64,000 nt of DNA from Acinetobacter sp. ANC 4862 (GTDB lineage Bacteria > Pseudomonadota > Gammaproteobacteria > Pseudomonadales > Moraxellaceae). The notes beneath the pieces are model-generated. The model made no database searches. It was given only the letters and a program-made list of their open reading frames with translations, and was not told where the DNA came from. Where the stretch lies: assembly GCF_004336635.1 (NCBI RefSeq), contig NZ_SJXH01000017.1, positions 1 to 64,000 on the forward strand. Direction: 5' to 3'. Positions 37,793-47,637 of the stretch are shown piece by piece (the stretch's first letter is position 1; every line of letters starts with the position of its first letter). Made by a program: the position numbers and the translations under genes.

Positions 37793-38698
37793 ATGATGCG
37801 GATTGGTTTGTTCTTGCTTACCAACCTCGCGGTACTGGTTGTAGCTGGCATTATTTTGTCACTCTTCGGTGTCGGTAGTTACCATGGCGCGGGTGGCTTA
37901 AATCTAGGCAACCTATTGGTCATCTGTTTTGTCTTTGGTATGGTTGGTTCTATCATTTCCCTGTTCATGTCAAAATGGATGGCGAAAAAAACCACTGGGA
38001 CAGAATTAATTGACCCGAATGCGCCTCGTAACCAAGCCGAAGCATGGTTATTACAAGAAATTGCACAATTGTCGCAACGCGCTGGTATCAATATGCCAGA
38101 AGTGGGTATTTTCCCTTCTTATCAATCCAATGCTTTTGCAACAGGTTGGAACAAAAACGACGCTTTAGTAGCCGTTTCAACGGGTTTACTCGAACGAATG
38201 AACAAAGATGAACTTCGTGCGGTACTTGCGCATGAAATTGGTCACGTTGCCAATGGCGATATGGTGACCCTTGCCTTGATTCAAGGTGTTGTCAATGCCT
38301 TCGTCATGTTCTTTGCACGTGTAGTCGGTGATTTTATTGACCGTAACGTATTTGGTCGTGAAGATGGCGAAGCACCGGGACTGGCTTACTTCGGTATTAC
38401 TATCGTACTGGATATCGTGTTTGGTATTTTGGCATCTTCTATCGTGATGTGGTTCTCACGTCAGCGTGAATACCGTGCCGATGAAGCTGGTGCACGTTTA
38501 GCCGGTAAACAAGCCATGATTTCAGCATTATTACGTTTACAGGCAGAATCAGAACTACCTGATCAAATGCCTAAAGAAATGAAAGCGTTTGCAATTGCGG
38601 AAGGTAAGGAAGAAGGGTTTAGCTTAGCGGCTTTGTTCCAAACTCACCCAACGATTGAACAACGTGTGGCTGCATTACATCAGTTAAACTGCCCATAA
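37793..38698 (+). CDS. htpX: membrane zinc metalloprotease HtpX
   Basis: HtpX degrades misfolded inner-membrane proteins, partly redundantly with FtsH (also in this window). The 301 aa sequence starts [19 protein letters not shown], as in E. coli. It has two N-terminal TM helices, the zinc motif [15 protein letters not shown], two further TM helices, and the third-ligand region [14 protein letters not shown]. An AAGAGGA site precedes the ATG. It is followed by its own terminator. Confidence 0.97.
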   Translation: MMRIGLFLLTNLAVLVVAGIILSLFGVGSYHGAGGLNLGNLLVICFVFGMVGSIISLFMSKWMAKKTTGTELIDPNAPRNQAEAWLLQEIAQLSQRAGINMPEVGIFPSYQSNAFATGWNKNDALVAVSTGLLERMNKDELRAVLAHEIGHVANGDMVTLALIQGVVNAFVMFFARVVGDFIDRNVFGREDGEAPGLAYFGITIVLDIVFGILASSIVMWFSRQREYRADEAGARLAGKQAMISALLRLQAESELPDQMPKEMKAFAIAEGKEEGFSLAALFQTHPTIEQRVAALHQLNCP

Positions 38699-38738
38699 TA
38701 TGGTTTGATTAAAAATACCGGTTGATTAAATTGAATAT

Positions 38739-38767
38739 AAAAAAGCCTCCACATGGAGGCTTTTTTA
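38739..38767 (+). terminator. terminator of htpX
   Basis: A hairpin with arms AAAAGCCTCCA and TGGAGGCTTTT is followed by T6. The end overlaps the stop codon of the decayed VOC gene on the other strand. Confidence 0.85.
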
Positions 38768-39118
38768 ATGCTGTTGAAAACCTAATAAGCTACCGTTGAT
38801 CTCATGACACAGAACATCTCTATTTCAGCCAGGTATTTTATATCAATGATTCGAGCTTGTGGAAATGCAGCCCAATTTAAACCCTGCCATGCTTGATAAA
38901 GAGCTGCCAAACCCTCAACCTGAATACACGCACTCTGCCAAGAGCGTTTAGGATCCAATTCGGAATGATGAAAAATTCCAGAGTTAAACTGCCATGATGC
39001 AGAATCATCCATTCATCCATTGATTGGATTGATCAGTAGATTGAAAACCAAGTATGCGATAAAAATCACATGTCGCGTCAAAATTGATTGCGGGTAAATT
39101 CGCAGCAATATAAGCCAT
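38765..39118 (-). pseudogene. VOC-family (bleomycin-resistance-like) protein gene with three frameshifts
   Basis: Translating from the ATG at 39118 gives MAYIAANLPAINFDATCDFY...LGF, a typical VOC/bleomycin-resistance N-terminus, and then a premature stop. The cause is visible: CATCCATT is tandemly doubled at 39006-39021. Removing one copy restores WMILHHGSLTLEFF. A missing T in the run at 38971-38975 then breaks the frame, and fixing it continues HHSELDPKRSWQSACIQVEGL. A third one-base loss near 38793 separates the final NGSLLGFQQH. The middle fragment alone is an apparent 76-codon ORF (38782-39012), which is not an independent gene. Confidence 0.75.
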
Positions 39119-39150
39119 GGTTTTTTATCCATAAACCTTATCGGATAAAA

Positions 39151-39741
39151 TCAAAAAGCACTCAATCCTTGAAACCATTGCCATAACCAGCTCAAACCGA
39201 ACCACATCGCAATCAGCATCAGTACTAAAACGATTGCCCCCAGAAGATCTGGAATATGTAACCACAGCCAAACCACTACAGGATTTCGCCAAAAGGCTGA
39301 GTTCTGCTGTTTATTCTCCAGACTTTCATGCAAAAATGGATGAACCACATGTGAATCACTGTGAATCTGATATTCCTCTCGAATATGCTCATGCACAATG
39401 GTTAAGGCTTTACGGCTTGGACGAATAAAAATATCAAAAACGGTTCCAAGCACTGGAATAAATCCGACCACAGCATCCACCATGGCAAGTTTCATCACCG
39501 AATTGAGTTTGCTTTGTGGCACCCCTATTTGCTTGGCTTTGTAAATCGCATAACAGGTCAATACAAAACCTGCGACATCACCAGCGACAGGAATCGTACT
39601 CAATGCGGCATCTGCCCCAATCCCTTGCTTAGTGAATGGGATACGCACCACCGAGTCCATCATATTAGCAAACTTGGCTAAATCCCGCTCTAGACGCACC
39701 ACTTCTTGCTGGCTGAGTTTTTTTTGTTGTTGCTCTGGCAT
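39151..39741 (-). CDS. DUF4112 membrane protein
   Basis: This protein of about 196 aa carries the DUF4112 pattern MDSVVRIPFTKQGIGADAALSTIPVAGD, followed by two hydrophobic stretches (AGFVLTCYAIYKAK, AMVDAVVGFIPVLGTVFDI), a polar linker and a final TM pair near the C-terminus (LLGAIVLVLMLIAMWFGLSWLW). Function is unknown. The ATG at 39741 (MPEQQQKKLS) is preferred over the frame start at 39765. Confidence 0.8.
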   Translation of the reverse strand: MPEQQQKKLSQQEVVRLERDLAKFANMMDSVVRIPFTKQGIGADAALSTIPVAGDVAGFVLTCYAIYKAKQIGVPQSKLNSVMKLAMVDAVVGFIPVLGTVFDIFIRPSRKALTIVHEHIREEYQIHSDSHVVHPFLHESLENKQQNSAFWRNPVVVWLWLHIPDLLGAIVLVLMLIAMWFGLSWLWQWFQGLSAF

Positions 39742-39956
39742 AAGCCTCAATTCCAAGGAAAGCATTATCTAAACACTTGAGATTACACCATATCTTTTCT
39801 ACACGCTGTGTATCATTATGATAAGTAAAACCGTTAACTGATCTGCCAGAACAAATCCAGATTTAGAGTCAGTACATTTTTGGGTTCATAAAATGCAACG
39901 ATCAATTAATTACTCGATAGACTCCCTGAAAATACCTATGAGCTGATTGTGATGAC

Positions 39957-42900
39957 TCAAGATTCCTGTTGAGCTTTGCCCTTAAATACAGTTCGGATCA
40001 GAACATACATAAATGGAATAAAAACCAGCACCAACAAGGTCGCAAATATCACCCCACCCAGCACACTGACTCCAATTTCTTGACGACTAACCGCTCCCGC
40101 ACCAAAGGCAAAGACCAATGGAATCACACCTGCGCCAAAAGCCAATGAAGTCATGAGAATCGGGCGTAACCGCAGGCTTGCCCCTTCCAAAGCCGCTTCA
40201 ATGACACTGCGTCCTTGCGTCTGTGCAAGTGATGCAAACTCCACGATTAAAATGGCATTTTTACATGACAAGCCAATGGTGGTCAGTAACGCAATCTGGA
40301 AATAGATATCGTTGGGAAAGCCAGCAAAATAACTGAACAGGATATTGCCGCCAACCCCCAAAGGAATAGCACTCAATACCGCAGTAGGAATCGACCAGCT
40401 TTCATATAAAGCAGCCAAACACAGGAAAATGAAGCCAATTGAAATCAAATAAAGTAATAGTGCCTGATTACTTGATTTCTGTTCTTCGAAAGACACACCG
40501 CTCCAGGCTAAATCAATTCCGGAAACTTTGCTGACCAGCTGATCAATATCCCGCATTGCTTCCCCGGAACTTGCATTAGGCGTTTTATCAGCTTCGAGTT
40601 CGATAGCAGTATAGCCATTAAACCGGTTCACAATTTCTGGAGCACCCGACCAGTTGACTTGAGAAAAATTGGTGAATGGCACCATTTCATTATTGCTATT
40701 TCTGACCGACCAATATTGCAAATCTTCCGGTTTGGCACGATAAGCCGCATCACTCTGCATAATGACTCTTTTAATTCGTCCGCGATCAATAAAGTCATTA
40801 ATGTACTTGCCCCCCAAAGCTGCGGACAGGGTACTGTTAATATCCGTTGGAGTTAAACCGGAAGCCATCGCGGCTTTTTGATCAATCGTCACTTTAAGAT
40901 TGGCTTTTTCAGGTGCGGTTCGTTTATCCAGGTTTTCAAATGATGAATACTGTTTCGAATCTTCTTTAAGCTGATTAAATTTTTGCGTTAAAATTTTGCG
41001 ACCTTGACCATCAATATCGCGAACCCAAAGATTTAAGCCATTGGTGTCTCCCAGACCATTGACCACTGGTGGCATGGAAACAGTAATACGTGCATTCCGG
41101 TTTTTACGGAAAAACTGGGTCGCACGCTCTTTGATTGCATCTGCGGTATTTTCTTTGCCAGAACGTTGATCCCAGGGTTTTAACTTAATAAAACCCTGTG
41201 CCAGATGCTGCCCAGTCCCGGTACGGTTTCGACCATAACGCAGCATCACCAAATCCACATTGTCTTTTTCATTTTCCAGAAAATAGCGACGCACCGTTTC
41301 CCCCATTTCAATGGTTTTGGTCATTGGTGCATTGTCTTGTAAAGTCACTTGCAGGCTCAGTGAACCCTGATCTTCACTGGGTAAATAACTGGTGGGCAAT
41401 GCACGGTAAAACAAGGCAAAAACACTGACTAGAGCCAAGGCAACGACCAAAGTGATCAGGCGGTTTTGAATGGTCAAAGAAGACAGTTTAAGATATTTAC
41501 CTTTCACCTGATCCAGCAAATGGTTAAACTGGTTTGCCCAGCCATAAGGTTTTTCGATCGGTTTTAACACCAATGCACACAATGCCGGGGTCAGAATTAA
41601 AGCAACCGCCAGAGAAATGGTCATCGCCGTAACTAAAGTTATGGAGAATTGACGGTAAATCACCCCAGCAGAACCACCAAAAAATGCCATCGGAATAAAT
41701 ACGGCAGTCAGCACCAGGGTAATCCCGATCAATGCGCCACTGATTTCCTGCATGGACTGGATCGATGCCTGTTTGGCGTCTAAGCCTTGTTCATGCATCA
41801 GCCGTTCAACATTTTCAACCACCACGATGGCATCATCCACCAGCAAACCAATCGCGAGCACCAAGGCAAACAGGGTTAAGGTATTTATACTCAGACCCAG
41901 CACATATAACACTGCCATAGTACCCAGAATCACCACGGGTACAGTAATCGCTGGAATAAGCGTCGCGCGCCAGTTTTGCAGGAAAATAAACATCACCACA
42001 ATCACCAGCAAAATGGCTTCAAACAAGGTTTTTACCACCTCATAAATCGATTGCTGAACAAAAGGTGTGTTGTCATTTGGATAGACCAGCTTATAACCTT
42101 TAGGCAGTGTTTTGGAAATATGCTCGACCGTTTCATTAATCAGTTTTGAGGTTTGAATGGCATTGGCACCGGATGCCAGAGAAACCGCCATACCGGCTGA
42201 TGGATAGCCATTGGTGGTATTATAGGATTGGTAATTCTCCGCACCAATTTCCACACGGGCAACATCCCTTAAGTAGACATATTCCCCGGCTTGACTAGAC
42301 TTGATAATAATATTGTTAAATTCATCAACCGTTTTTAAACGTGTTCCTGATGTGACTTTGGCATTTAAATATTGTTCTTCCAGTCCAGGCAACTCGCCTA
42401 CTCCACCCGCTGCAACCTGAGTATTTTGTGCTTCTACGGCTTTCTGAATATCACTGGGCATCAACTTGTATTGTTTAAGCTTATTTGGATCTAGCCAGAT
42501 GCGCATGGCAAACTGTGAACCAAATACATCAACTTCACCTACGCCCTCTACACGGGCAATTTCTGCCTCTAAATAACTTAACAAATAGTCGGATAATTCA
42601 ATATTGCTGCTTTTTCTGGTTTCATCATATAAGCCAATCACCATATGGGTATCACCCAAAGATTTGAATACATTGACCCCTTGGCGCTGTACATCTTCAG
42701 GTAATCGGCTCACGACGCTATTGATGACATTTTGCACTTGAACTTGTGCAGTATCTGGGTTGGTGCCATTTTCAAAGCTGATATTAATCCGGCTACGACC
42801 GGTAGAGTCACTGCTAGAACTAAAATAAAGTAAGTGGTCTAAGCCTTTAATTTGCTGTTCTAAAATCTGGGTGACGCTTTCTTCAACGGTCTCGGCATCC

Positions 42901-43058
42901 GCCCCCGAATAAGTGGTGCTAATCGCAATTCTAGGTGGAGCAATGTCTGGATAACGCTCTACGGGTAAATTAATGACTGCAAAAAGTCCCAGTGCCATAA
43001 CAATAATGGCCAATACACCGGCAAAAATAGGTCGTTGAATAAAATATTTCGACAGCAT
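39957..43058 (-). CDS. RND (HAE1/AcrB-type) multidrug efflux permease without adjacent partner
   Basis: This is a 1033 aa inner-membrane trimer subunit with the usual two halves: TM1, porter loops, TM2-6, TM7, porter loops, TM8-12. Proton-relay residues are present: adjacent aspartates in AIGLLVDDAIVVVENVERL and lysine in LSCKNAILIVEF. The terminal FAGVLAIIVMALGLF and GGSAGVIYRQFSIT motifs are family-typical. It resembles AcrB/MexB-class pumps but is not AdeB or AdeJ as I recall them. No periplasmic adaptor or TolC-like gene is adjacent, so it must borrow one. No regulator is adjacent either. Confidence 0.92.
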   Translation of the reverse strand: MLSKYFIQRPIFAGVLAIIVMALGLFAVINLPVERYPDIAPPRIAISTTYSGADAETVEESVTQILEQQIKGLDHLLYFSSSSDSTGRSRINISFENGTNPDTAQVQVQNVINSVVSRLPEDVQRQGVNVFKSLGDTHMVIGLYDETRKSSNIELSDYLLSYLEAEIARVEGVGEVDVFGSQFAMRIWLDPNKLKQYKLMPSDIQKAVEAQNTQVAAGGVGELPGLEEQYLNAKVTSGTRLKTVDEFNNIIIKSSQAGEYVYLRDVARVEIGAENYQSYNTTNGYPSAGMAVSLASGANAIQTSKLINETVEHISKTLPKGYKLVYPNDNTPFVQQSIYEVVKTLFEAILLVIVVMFIFLQNWRATLIPAITVPVVILGTMAVLYVLGLSINTLTLFALVLAIGLLVDDAIVVVENVERLMHEQGLDAKQASIQSMQEISGALIGITLVLTAVFIPMAFFGGSAGVIYRQFSITLVTAMTISLAVALILTPALCALVLKPIEKPYGWANQFNHLLDQVKGKYLKLSSLTIQNRLITLVVALALVSVFALFYRALPTSYLPSEDQGSLSLQVTLQDNAPMTKTIEMGETVRRYFLENEKDNVDLVMLRYGRNRTGTGQHLAQGFIKLKPWDQRSGKENTADAIKERATQFFRKNRNARITVSMPPVVNGLGDTNGLNLWVRDIDGQGRKILTQKFNQLKEDSKQYSSFENLDKRTAPEKANLKVTIDQKAAMASGLTPTDINSTLSAALGGKYINDFIDRGRIKRVIMQSDAAYRAKPEDLQYWSVRNSNNEMVPFTNFSQVNWSGAPEIVNRFNGYTAIELEADKTPNASSGEAMRDIDQLVSKVSGIDLAWSGVSFEEQKSSNQALLLYLISIGFIFLCLAALYESWSIPTAVLSAIPLGVGGNILFSYFAGFPNDIYFQIALLTTIGLSCKNAILIVEFASLAQTQGRSVIEAALEGASLRLRPILMTSLAFGAGVIPLVFAFGAGAVSRQEIGVSVLGGVIFATLLVLVFIPFMYVLIRTVFKGKAQQES

Positions 43059-43196
43059 ATGAGGTAATCGCAGTATAAGTAGGTGGAACTGGGCAATAAA
43101 AACAGGTTCTAAAATAGCAAATTAAAGCAGCTATACAGTAACTAAAAGTTAAAAACACAAGATTATGGATATGAAATCTTATTTTTCTCCCTAAAT

Positions 43197-43248
43197 AAGG
43201 AGAAACTATGGAAACACACCGCTTAATCAGTTGCTAAGCGTATGTTTC
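43197..43248 (+). other. mini-ORF with ribosome-binding site inside a hairpin
   Basis: In the gap 43059-43571, an AAGGAG site sits five bases before ATG (43208) of a nine-codon frame (METHRLISC, stop at 43237). The frame is folded into a stem: GAAACA pairs with TGTTTC, and GCTTA with TAAGC. It could be a leader peptide or the 5' relic of a gene. The nearest plus gene, dgkA, is over 300 bases away. Nothing else is seen in the gap. Confidence 0.3.
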
Positions 43249-43571
43249 ATCCCGCATCTTTACCATTAGACTGTGAATAGATTATTTTACAAAGTCATTT
43301 CATTAAAAAGAAAAGTCTGGGCTTTGAATAGGGCAATTTTAGTTAAAAAAATCCCCCTTTCTTCCTATGTATAAGCTATAAGCTCAATATCGGTATTTTT
43401 TTAATAGCCATGCTGATTAAAAAGTATCACCAATCATAATTTGGTCATTATTAAATCTTTTTATGCTTCATTTTTTGTAATATAAAAATATAACTTTCAA
43501 GTTTTTTAGAATTAAGCCATATTTAAGCCTTATGATCTATCTTTCCTGAAATTTAGCAAAAAAATTAAGCC

Positions 43572-43946
43572 ATGAATCAACCCTCTCCATACAAAGGCAA
43601 AACCGGTTTTAAGCGTGTGATTAATGCGACCCATTATTCTATTTCAGGTTTTAAAACTGCATTTATCAATGAAGCTGCATTTCGTCAAATTGTATTCATA
43701 AATTTAATTCTGATCCCTGCCAGTTTTTTTCTGAATGTATCCCGTGTAGAACAAGCAGTGATGATTGCGGTGTGTTTACTGGCACTGATTGTTGAATTAT
43801 TTAATTCAGCGATTGAAGCTGTCGTAGACCGTATTTCTTTGGAAAAACATGAACTTTCAAAAAGTGCCAAAGATATGGGTAGCGCTGCGCAATTTGTCGC
43901 ACTGGCGATTATTTTCTTTACATGGCTGATTATTTTAGTGCCCTAA
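43572..43946 (+). CDS. dgkA: diacylglycerol kinase
   Basis: DgkA phosphorylates diacylglycerol, recycling lipid by-products of the membrane. The 124 aa protein has an amphipathic N-terminus and three TM helices. It shows the family signature VELFNSAIEAVVDRIS with the catalytic glutamates and KSAKDMGSAAQFVAL. It is a single gene with a terminator about 70 bases downstream. Confidence 0.95.
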   Translation: MNQPSPYKGKTGFKRVINATHYSISGFKTAFINEAAFRQIVFINLILIPASFFLNVSRVEQAVMIAVCLLALIVELFNSAIEAVVDRISLEKHELSKSAKDMGSAAQFVALAIIFFTWLIILVP

Positions 43947-44013
43947 GCTTCATCTTTCTCAATCATTAAAATAAAGAGATTGTTGATTGCGATGCAATTC
44001 GCTACATAAAATG

Positions 44014-44047
44014 AAAAAGGGAACATATTTTTATGTTCCCTTTTTTA
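44014..44047 (+). terminator. terminator downstream of dgkA
   Basis: A hairpin with arms AAAGGGAACATA and TATGTTCCCTTT is followed by T6 on the plus strand. Confidence 0.82.
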
Positions 44048-44067
44048 TATTCCGTTTTGATCAGTCA

Positions 44068-44100
44068 TAAAAAAACCCTGCTTTCGCAGGGTTTTTTTGA
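44068..44100 (-). terminator. terminator of aceA
   Basis: A hairpin AAACCCTGC/GCAGGGTTT with a TTTC loop has seven-base A and T tracts on both sides. It lies 15 bases after the aceA stop. Confidence 0.88.
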
Positions 44101-44114
44101 ATCACTCGGGAGGA

Positions 44115-45716
44115 TTAACCACCGAATTGGTTCATTGTGTTTTTAGCATCATCACCAGCTTTAAGGGCATTGTCACCAGCGAAGATTTCTTTGTGGTCAT
44201 CACCGATGTCAGAACCAGCCATTGCTTGGTGTTTAACACATGCGATTGTACCGCGGATTTCTTTACGTTGTACGCCAGCAACATAAGCAAGCATACCTTC
44301 TTCACCGAAGTAACCTTTAGCAAGCTCATGAGTAGAAAGAGCAGCTGTGTGGTAAGTCGGAAGTGTGATCAAGTGATGGAACACACCCGCTTCACGAGAA
44401 GCATCTGCTTGGAATGTACGAACTTTTTCATCAGCGTCAGCAGCCAATTCAGTTTCGTCATACTCAGCGCTCATTAATTTAGCACGGTCGTAAGCAGAAA
44501 CATCTTTACCTTCAGCAACATAACGGTCATAAGTTTGTTGACGGAAGTTTAAAGTCCAGTTGAATGATGGGCTGTTGTTATAAACAAGCTTAGCATTTGG
44601 AACTGTTTCACGTACACGGTTAACCATGTGAGCGATTTCGTCAACGTTTGGAGTCGCAGTTTCGATCCAAAGTAAGTCAGCACCGTTTTGAAGGCTAGAT
44701 ACACAGTCAAGTACAACACGATCAATTTGAGTGTCAGCACGGAACTGGTAAAGGCCAGAAGGTAAACGTTTAGGACGGTGTAATTTACCGTTACGTTTGA
44801 TTAGGATTTCGTCTTCTTGCGCTTCAGAAATATCAATTTCAGAAGTTTCTAAGTAGCTGATGTACTGAGAAGCGATGTCGCCTGGCTCTTTAACCACTGG
44901 GATTTTTTGAGTCAAGTCAGCGCCTTCAGAGTCAGTACGCGCAACGATGATACCGTCATCAAGACCCATTTCCAAGAATGCATAGCGAAGTGCGTGGATT
45001 TTCGCGATGAAGTCTTCGTGTGGAACTGTTACTTTACCCGCTTGGTGACCACATTGTTTCGCATCAGAAACTTGGTTTTCGATTTGTAGTGCACAAGCAC
45101 CCGCTTCGATCATTTTCTTAGCAAGTAAGTAAGTCGCTTCTTCGTTACCGAAACCAGCATCGATGTCCGCAATAATTGGAACGATGTGAGTTTGGAAACC
45201 GTCGATTTGAGCAGTGATTTCAGCCGCTTTAGCAGTATCACCCGCTTCGTTTGCTTTTTTAAGCGCACGGAACAAGTCGTTTAATTCTTTTGCATCAGCT
45301 TGACGAAGGAAAGTGTAGATTTCTTCGATCAAAGCAGGTACTGAAGTTTTTTCGTGCATAGATTGGTCAGGAAGTGGACCGAATTCTGAACGAAGTGCAG
45401 CAACCATCCAACCAGATAAGTAGATGTAGCGTTTGTCAGTTGTACCGAAGTATTTTTTGTTCGCAATCATTTTTTGTTGAGCGATGAAACCGTGCCAGCA
45501 ACCCAAAGATTGAGTGTATTTGCTAGAATCAGCATCATATTCAGCCATATCACGACGCATAATAGCAGCAGTATATTTAGCAATGTCTAAACCAGTTTTG
45601 AATTGGTTTTGCATTTGCATACGCGCAGCATCTTCTGGGCTGATATCGCGCCAAGTGTTGCCGAATTTTGCTTTTAATTCGCGGATTGCGTCAATCGCTG
45701 TTTGGTATGTAGTCAT
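44115..45716 (-). CDS. aceA: isocitrate lyase (long form)
   Basis: AceA splits isocitrate into glyoxylate and succinate, allowing growth on acetate and fatty acids. At 533 aa it belongs to the longer subfamily of Acinetobacter and Pseudomonas rather than the roughly 430 aa E. coli type. The active-site cysteine motif reads SDAKQCGHQAGKV (KQCGH in place of KKCGH), with PIIADIDAGFGNEEATYLLAKKM and the WIETATPN stretch. The malate synthase gene is not adjacent. It is divergent from a LysR-type gene across an 804-base gap. Confidence 0.95.
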   Translation of the reverse strand: MTTYQTAIDAIRELKAKFGNTWRDISPEDAARMQMQNQFKTGLDIAKYTAAIMRRDMAEYDADSSKYTQSLGCWHGFIAQQKMIANKKYFGTTDKRYIYLSGWMVAALRSEFGPLPDQSMHEKTSVPALIEEIYTFLRQADAKELNDLFRALKKANEAGDTAKAAEITAQIDGFQTHIVPIIADIDAGFGNEEATYLLAKKMIEAGACALQIENQVSDAKQCGHQAGKVTVPHEDFIAKIHALRYAFLEMGLDDGIIVARTDSEGADLTQKIPVVKEPGDIASQYISYLETSEIDISEAQEDEILIKRNGKLHRPKRLPSGLYQFRADTQIDRVVLDCVSSLQNGADLLWIETATPNVDEIAHMVNRVRETVPNAKLVYNNSPSFNWTLNFRQQTYDRYVAEGKDVSAYDRAKLMSAEYDETELAADADEKVRTFQADASREAGVFHHLITLPTYHTAALSTHELAKGYFGEEGMLAYVAGVQRKEIRGTIACVKHQAMAGSDIGDDHKEIFAGDNALKAGDDAKNTMNQFGG

Positions 45717-46520
45717 GATATTTTCCTGTATATAATTTTAGGACTTCATCAATCAAAGGACTAAATCTGCAAGATATTAATTTGTTCAGATTTAGAGCGC
45801 TTCGTTGCAATGGACACAGCTTAGTTTGACTAAAAAAATTAATCCAATAGTCTGCAAGAATCTTCAGTATTTATTTAAAAAATATGTAGATTAAAGTCTA
45901 ATTATAATTGTCGCTAAATTTTATATGTAACTGATTTTTAAAATTATATTTAAAATAGAAAAAGTCTTTTTTTGTATAACAAATAATCAATATGCTGTTT
46001 TATTCTTCATTAGACCTAAGTATAGGGTTTAATAAAAAAGACTCGTCTTTTCGTTTTTATCTCGTTTTTCTTATTTTATCGTCATTATTTTAAAAATGTA
46101 ATTGCATTTTATTTCACCAAATAAAGTGCCTTTACCTTTTTCTGCATTCCAATCCTTAGCTGCAAAAAAACCATCTTCTTTTTCAGTATAGATTTATGAA
46201 ATACAACTCTTCCTCTAAAAAAACCATTCTATTTAAGGGAATTCAATACAATTAAAACCCGTCTATGTGGTGCAATTGCATGGGCCGCAATTCAAGCTTC
46301 AAACTACAGTATTGAAGATAGACAAATCATCAAATTCATATTTCAATCTGTTTAAAACTCAATTGATAATCACAGAGAATTCACACCCAATAAGAATAGT
46401 CAATATCGTAACAAAAACCACTTTTAGGCCGGCTTTTTTTTCATCATATTTCCTACACAAGCCTTACTGCTTATGGCATAATCAATATAATTTCATGGTT
46501 TTATTGTTGGTATTTTTTAT
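45717..46520. other. long AT-rich gap between aceA and the LysR gene
   Basis: This 804 bp gap should hold the aceA promoter (minus) and the lysR promoter (plus). No convincing gene is seen. An 85-codon GTG frame (46267-46524) and an overlapping frame containing RLCGAIAWAAIQASNYSIEDRQ both lack clear starts and known relatives. A weak hairpin with GGCCGGC and T7 lies near 46428-46442. Confidence 0.5.
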
Positions 46521-47510
46521 ATGAATCTGGAGCGGGTCGATCTCAATCTATTAATTTACCTTGATGTTCTTTTACGTGAAAAAAATGTTACCCGCGCAGC
46601 AGAACAATTGGGTGTTACCCAACCCGCTATGAGTAATATTTTACGTCGTCTACGTAATTTATTTAATGATCCGCTTTTAATCCGTTCTTCTGAAGGCATG
46701 ACACCTACAGAACGTGCTTTAGAATTACAACCTCGTATTCGTGATGCGCTTTCTGATTTGTCGATGATTTTAGAACCGCGTACAGAATTCCGTCCTTATA
46801 CCTCGAATCGCGTTTTCCGCATTATGACCTCTGACTATGCCGAAGCGACTTTAGTTCCTCGCCTGGTTAAAGCATTGCGTTCAGAAGCTCCGAATGTCGT
46901 TCTCGACTTTTTAACCCCAAGTGACGTGTCTTACCGTGACATGGAACAGGGTAAAGTCGATTTAGCCATTAACCGATTCAATGAAATTCCACAAAGTTTC
47001 CACCAGGTCTTGGTTTGGCGTGACAGTTTTTCTTGTTTGCTGAACAATAAACACCCTGCCAGCTCCAACTTAAACCTTAAAAGCTATTTAGATGCACAAC
47101 ATATCTGGGTGTCTAAAACCGGTATGGGCGTTGGCTTTGGTGTCAATCCTGATAAACAGGCAGGTCTGGGCTGGATTGATCAAGCTTTAGAACGTATTGG
47201 TCAAAAACGTAAAATTTCAGTCTTTACCCGTCATTATCAAATGCCGGCACTTTTGGCATCCAATGTTGATTTGATTGCAACGCTGCCAAGCCGTATTGCA
47301 AGACTACAATCCAACAATCCGAACCTGCTAATCAAAGACCCACCGTTTTATATTCCAGAATTTGAATTAAAAATGGCGTGGTGTCCGTTATTGCATCACC
47401 ATCCTGCACACCGTTGGTTACGCCAGCTTATTCTGTATGTAGCCCGTCAAATGATTGAAGAAGAAAATCGCGAATTTTTAAGCAATAACTCACAATTTTC
47501 TCACTATTAA
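46521..47510 (+). CDS. LysR-family transcriptional regulator
   Basis: The 329 aa protein has an N-terminal winged helix (residues 1-62: LNLLIYLDVLLREKNVTRAAEQLGVTQPAMSNILRRLR) and a substrate-binding domain with the ILEPRTEFRPYTSNRVFRIMTSDYAE opening typical of the NodD/LeuO-like branch. The effector and target are not evident. It lies divergent from aceA but 804 bases away, so control of aceA is only a possibility. A perfect hairpin follows its stop codon. Confidence 0.92.
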   Translation: MNLERVDLNLLIYLDVLLREKNVTRAAEQLGVTQPAMSNILRRLRNLFNDPLLIRSSEGMTPTERALELQPRIRDALSDLSMILEPRTEFRPYTSNRVFRIMTSDYAEATLVPRLVKALRSEAPNVVLDFLTPSDVSYRDMEQGKVDLAINRFNEIPQSFHQVLVWRDSFSCLLNNKHPASSNLNLKSYLDAQHIWVSKTGMGVGFGVNPDKQAGLGWIDQALERIGQKRKISVFTRHYQMPALLASNVDLIATLPSRIARLQSNNPNLLIKDPPFYIPEFELKMAWCPLLHHHPAHRWLRQLILYVARQMIEEENREFLSNNSQFSHY

Positions 47511-47559
47511 TCGTAAAAATTCTTAAATTCTTCTTTTTTAAGATTATACTGTGCTCATC

Positions 47560-47592
47560 AAGGTAGTAATTGCTTACTACCTTCAGTTCTTT
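47560..47592 (+). terminator. hairpin, probable terminator of the LysR gene
   Basis: Perfect 10 bp arms AAGGTAGTAA and TTACTACCTT surround a TTGC loop, followed by an interrupted T-rich stretch (CAGTTCTTTTG). The weak U tract makes it a modest terminator; an operator is possible. Confidence 0.5.
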
Positions 47593-47637
47593 TGTGTTAA
47601 AAATATTCCATAATAATGATGATCTACAGGTGGATTC

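Noticed and set aside
46267..46524. 85-codon GTG-started frame overlapping the LysR start
   Set aside because: It has no ribosome-binding site, its C-terminus is translated promoter sequence, and it resembles no family.
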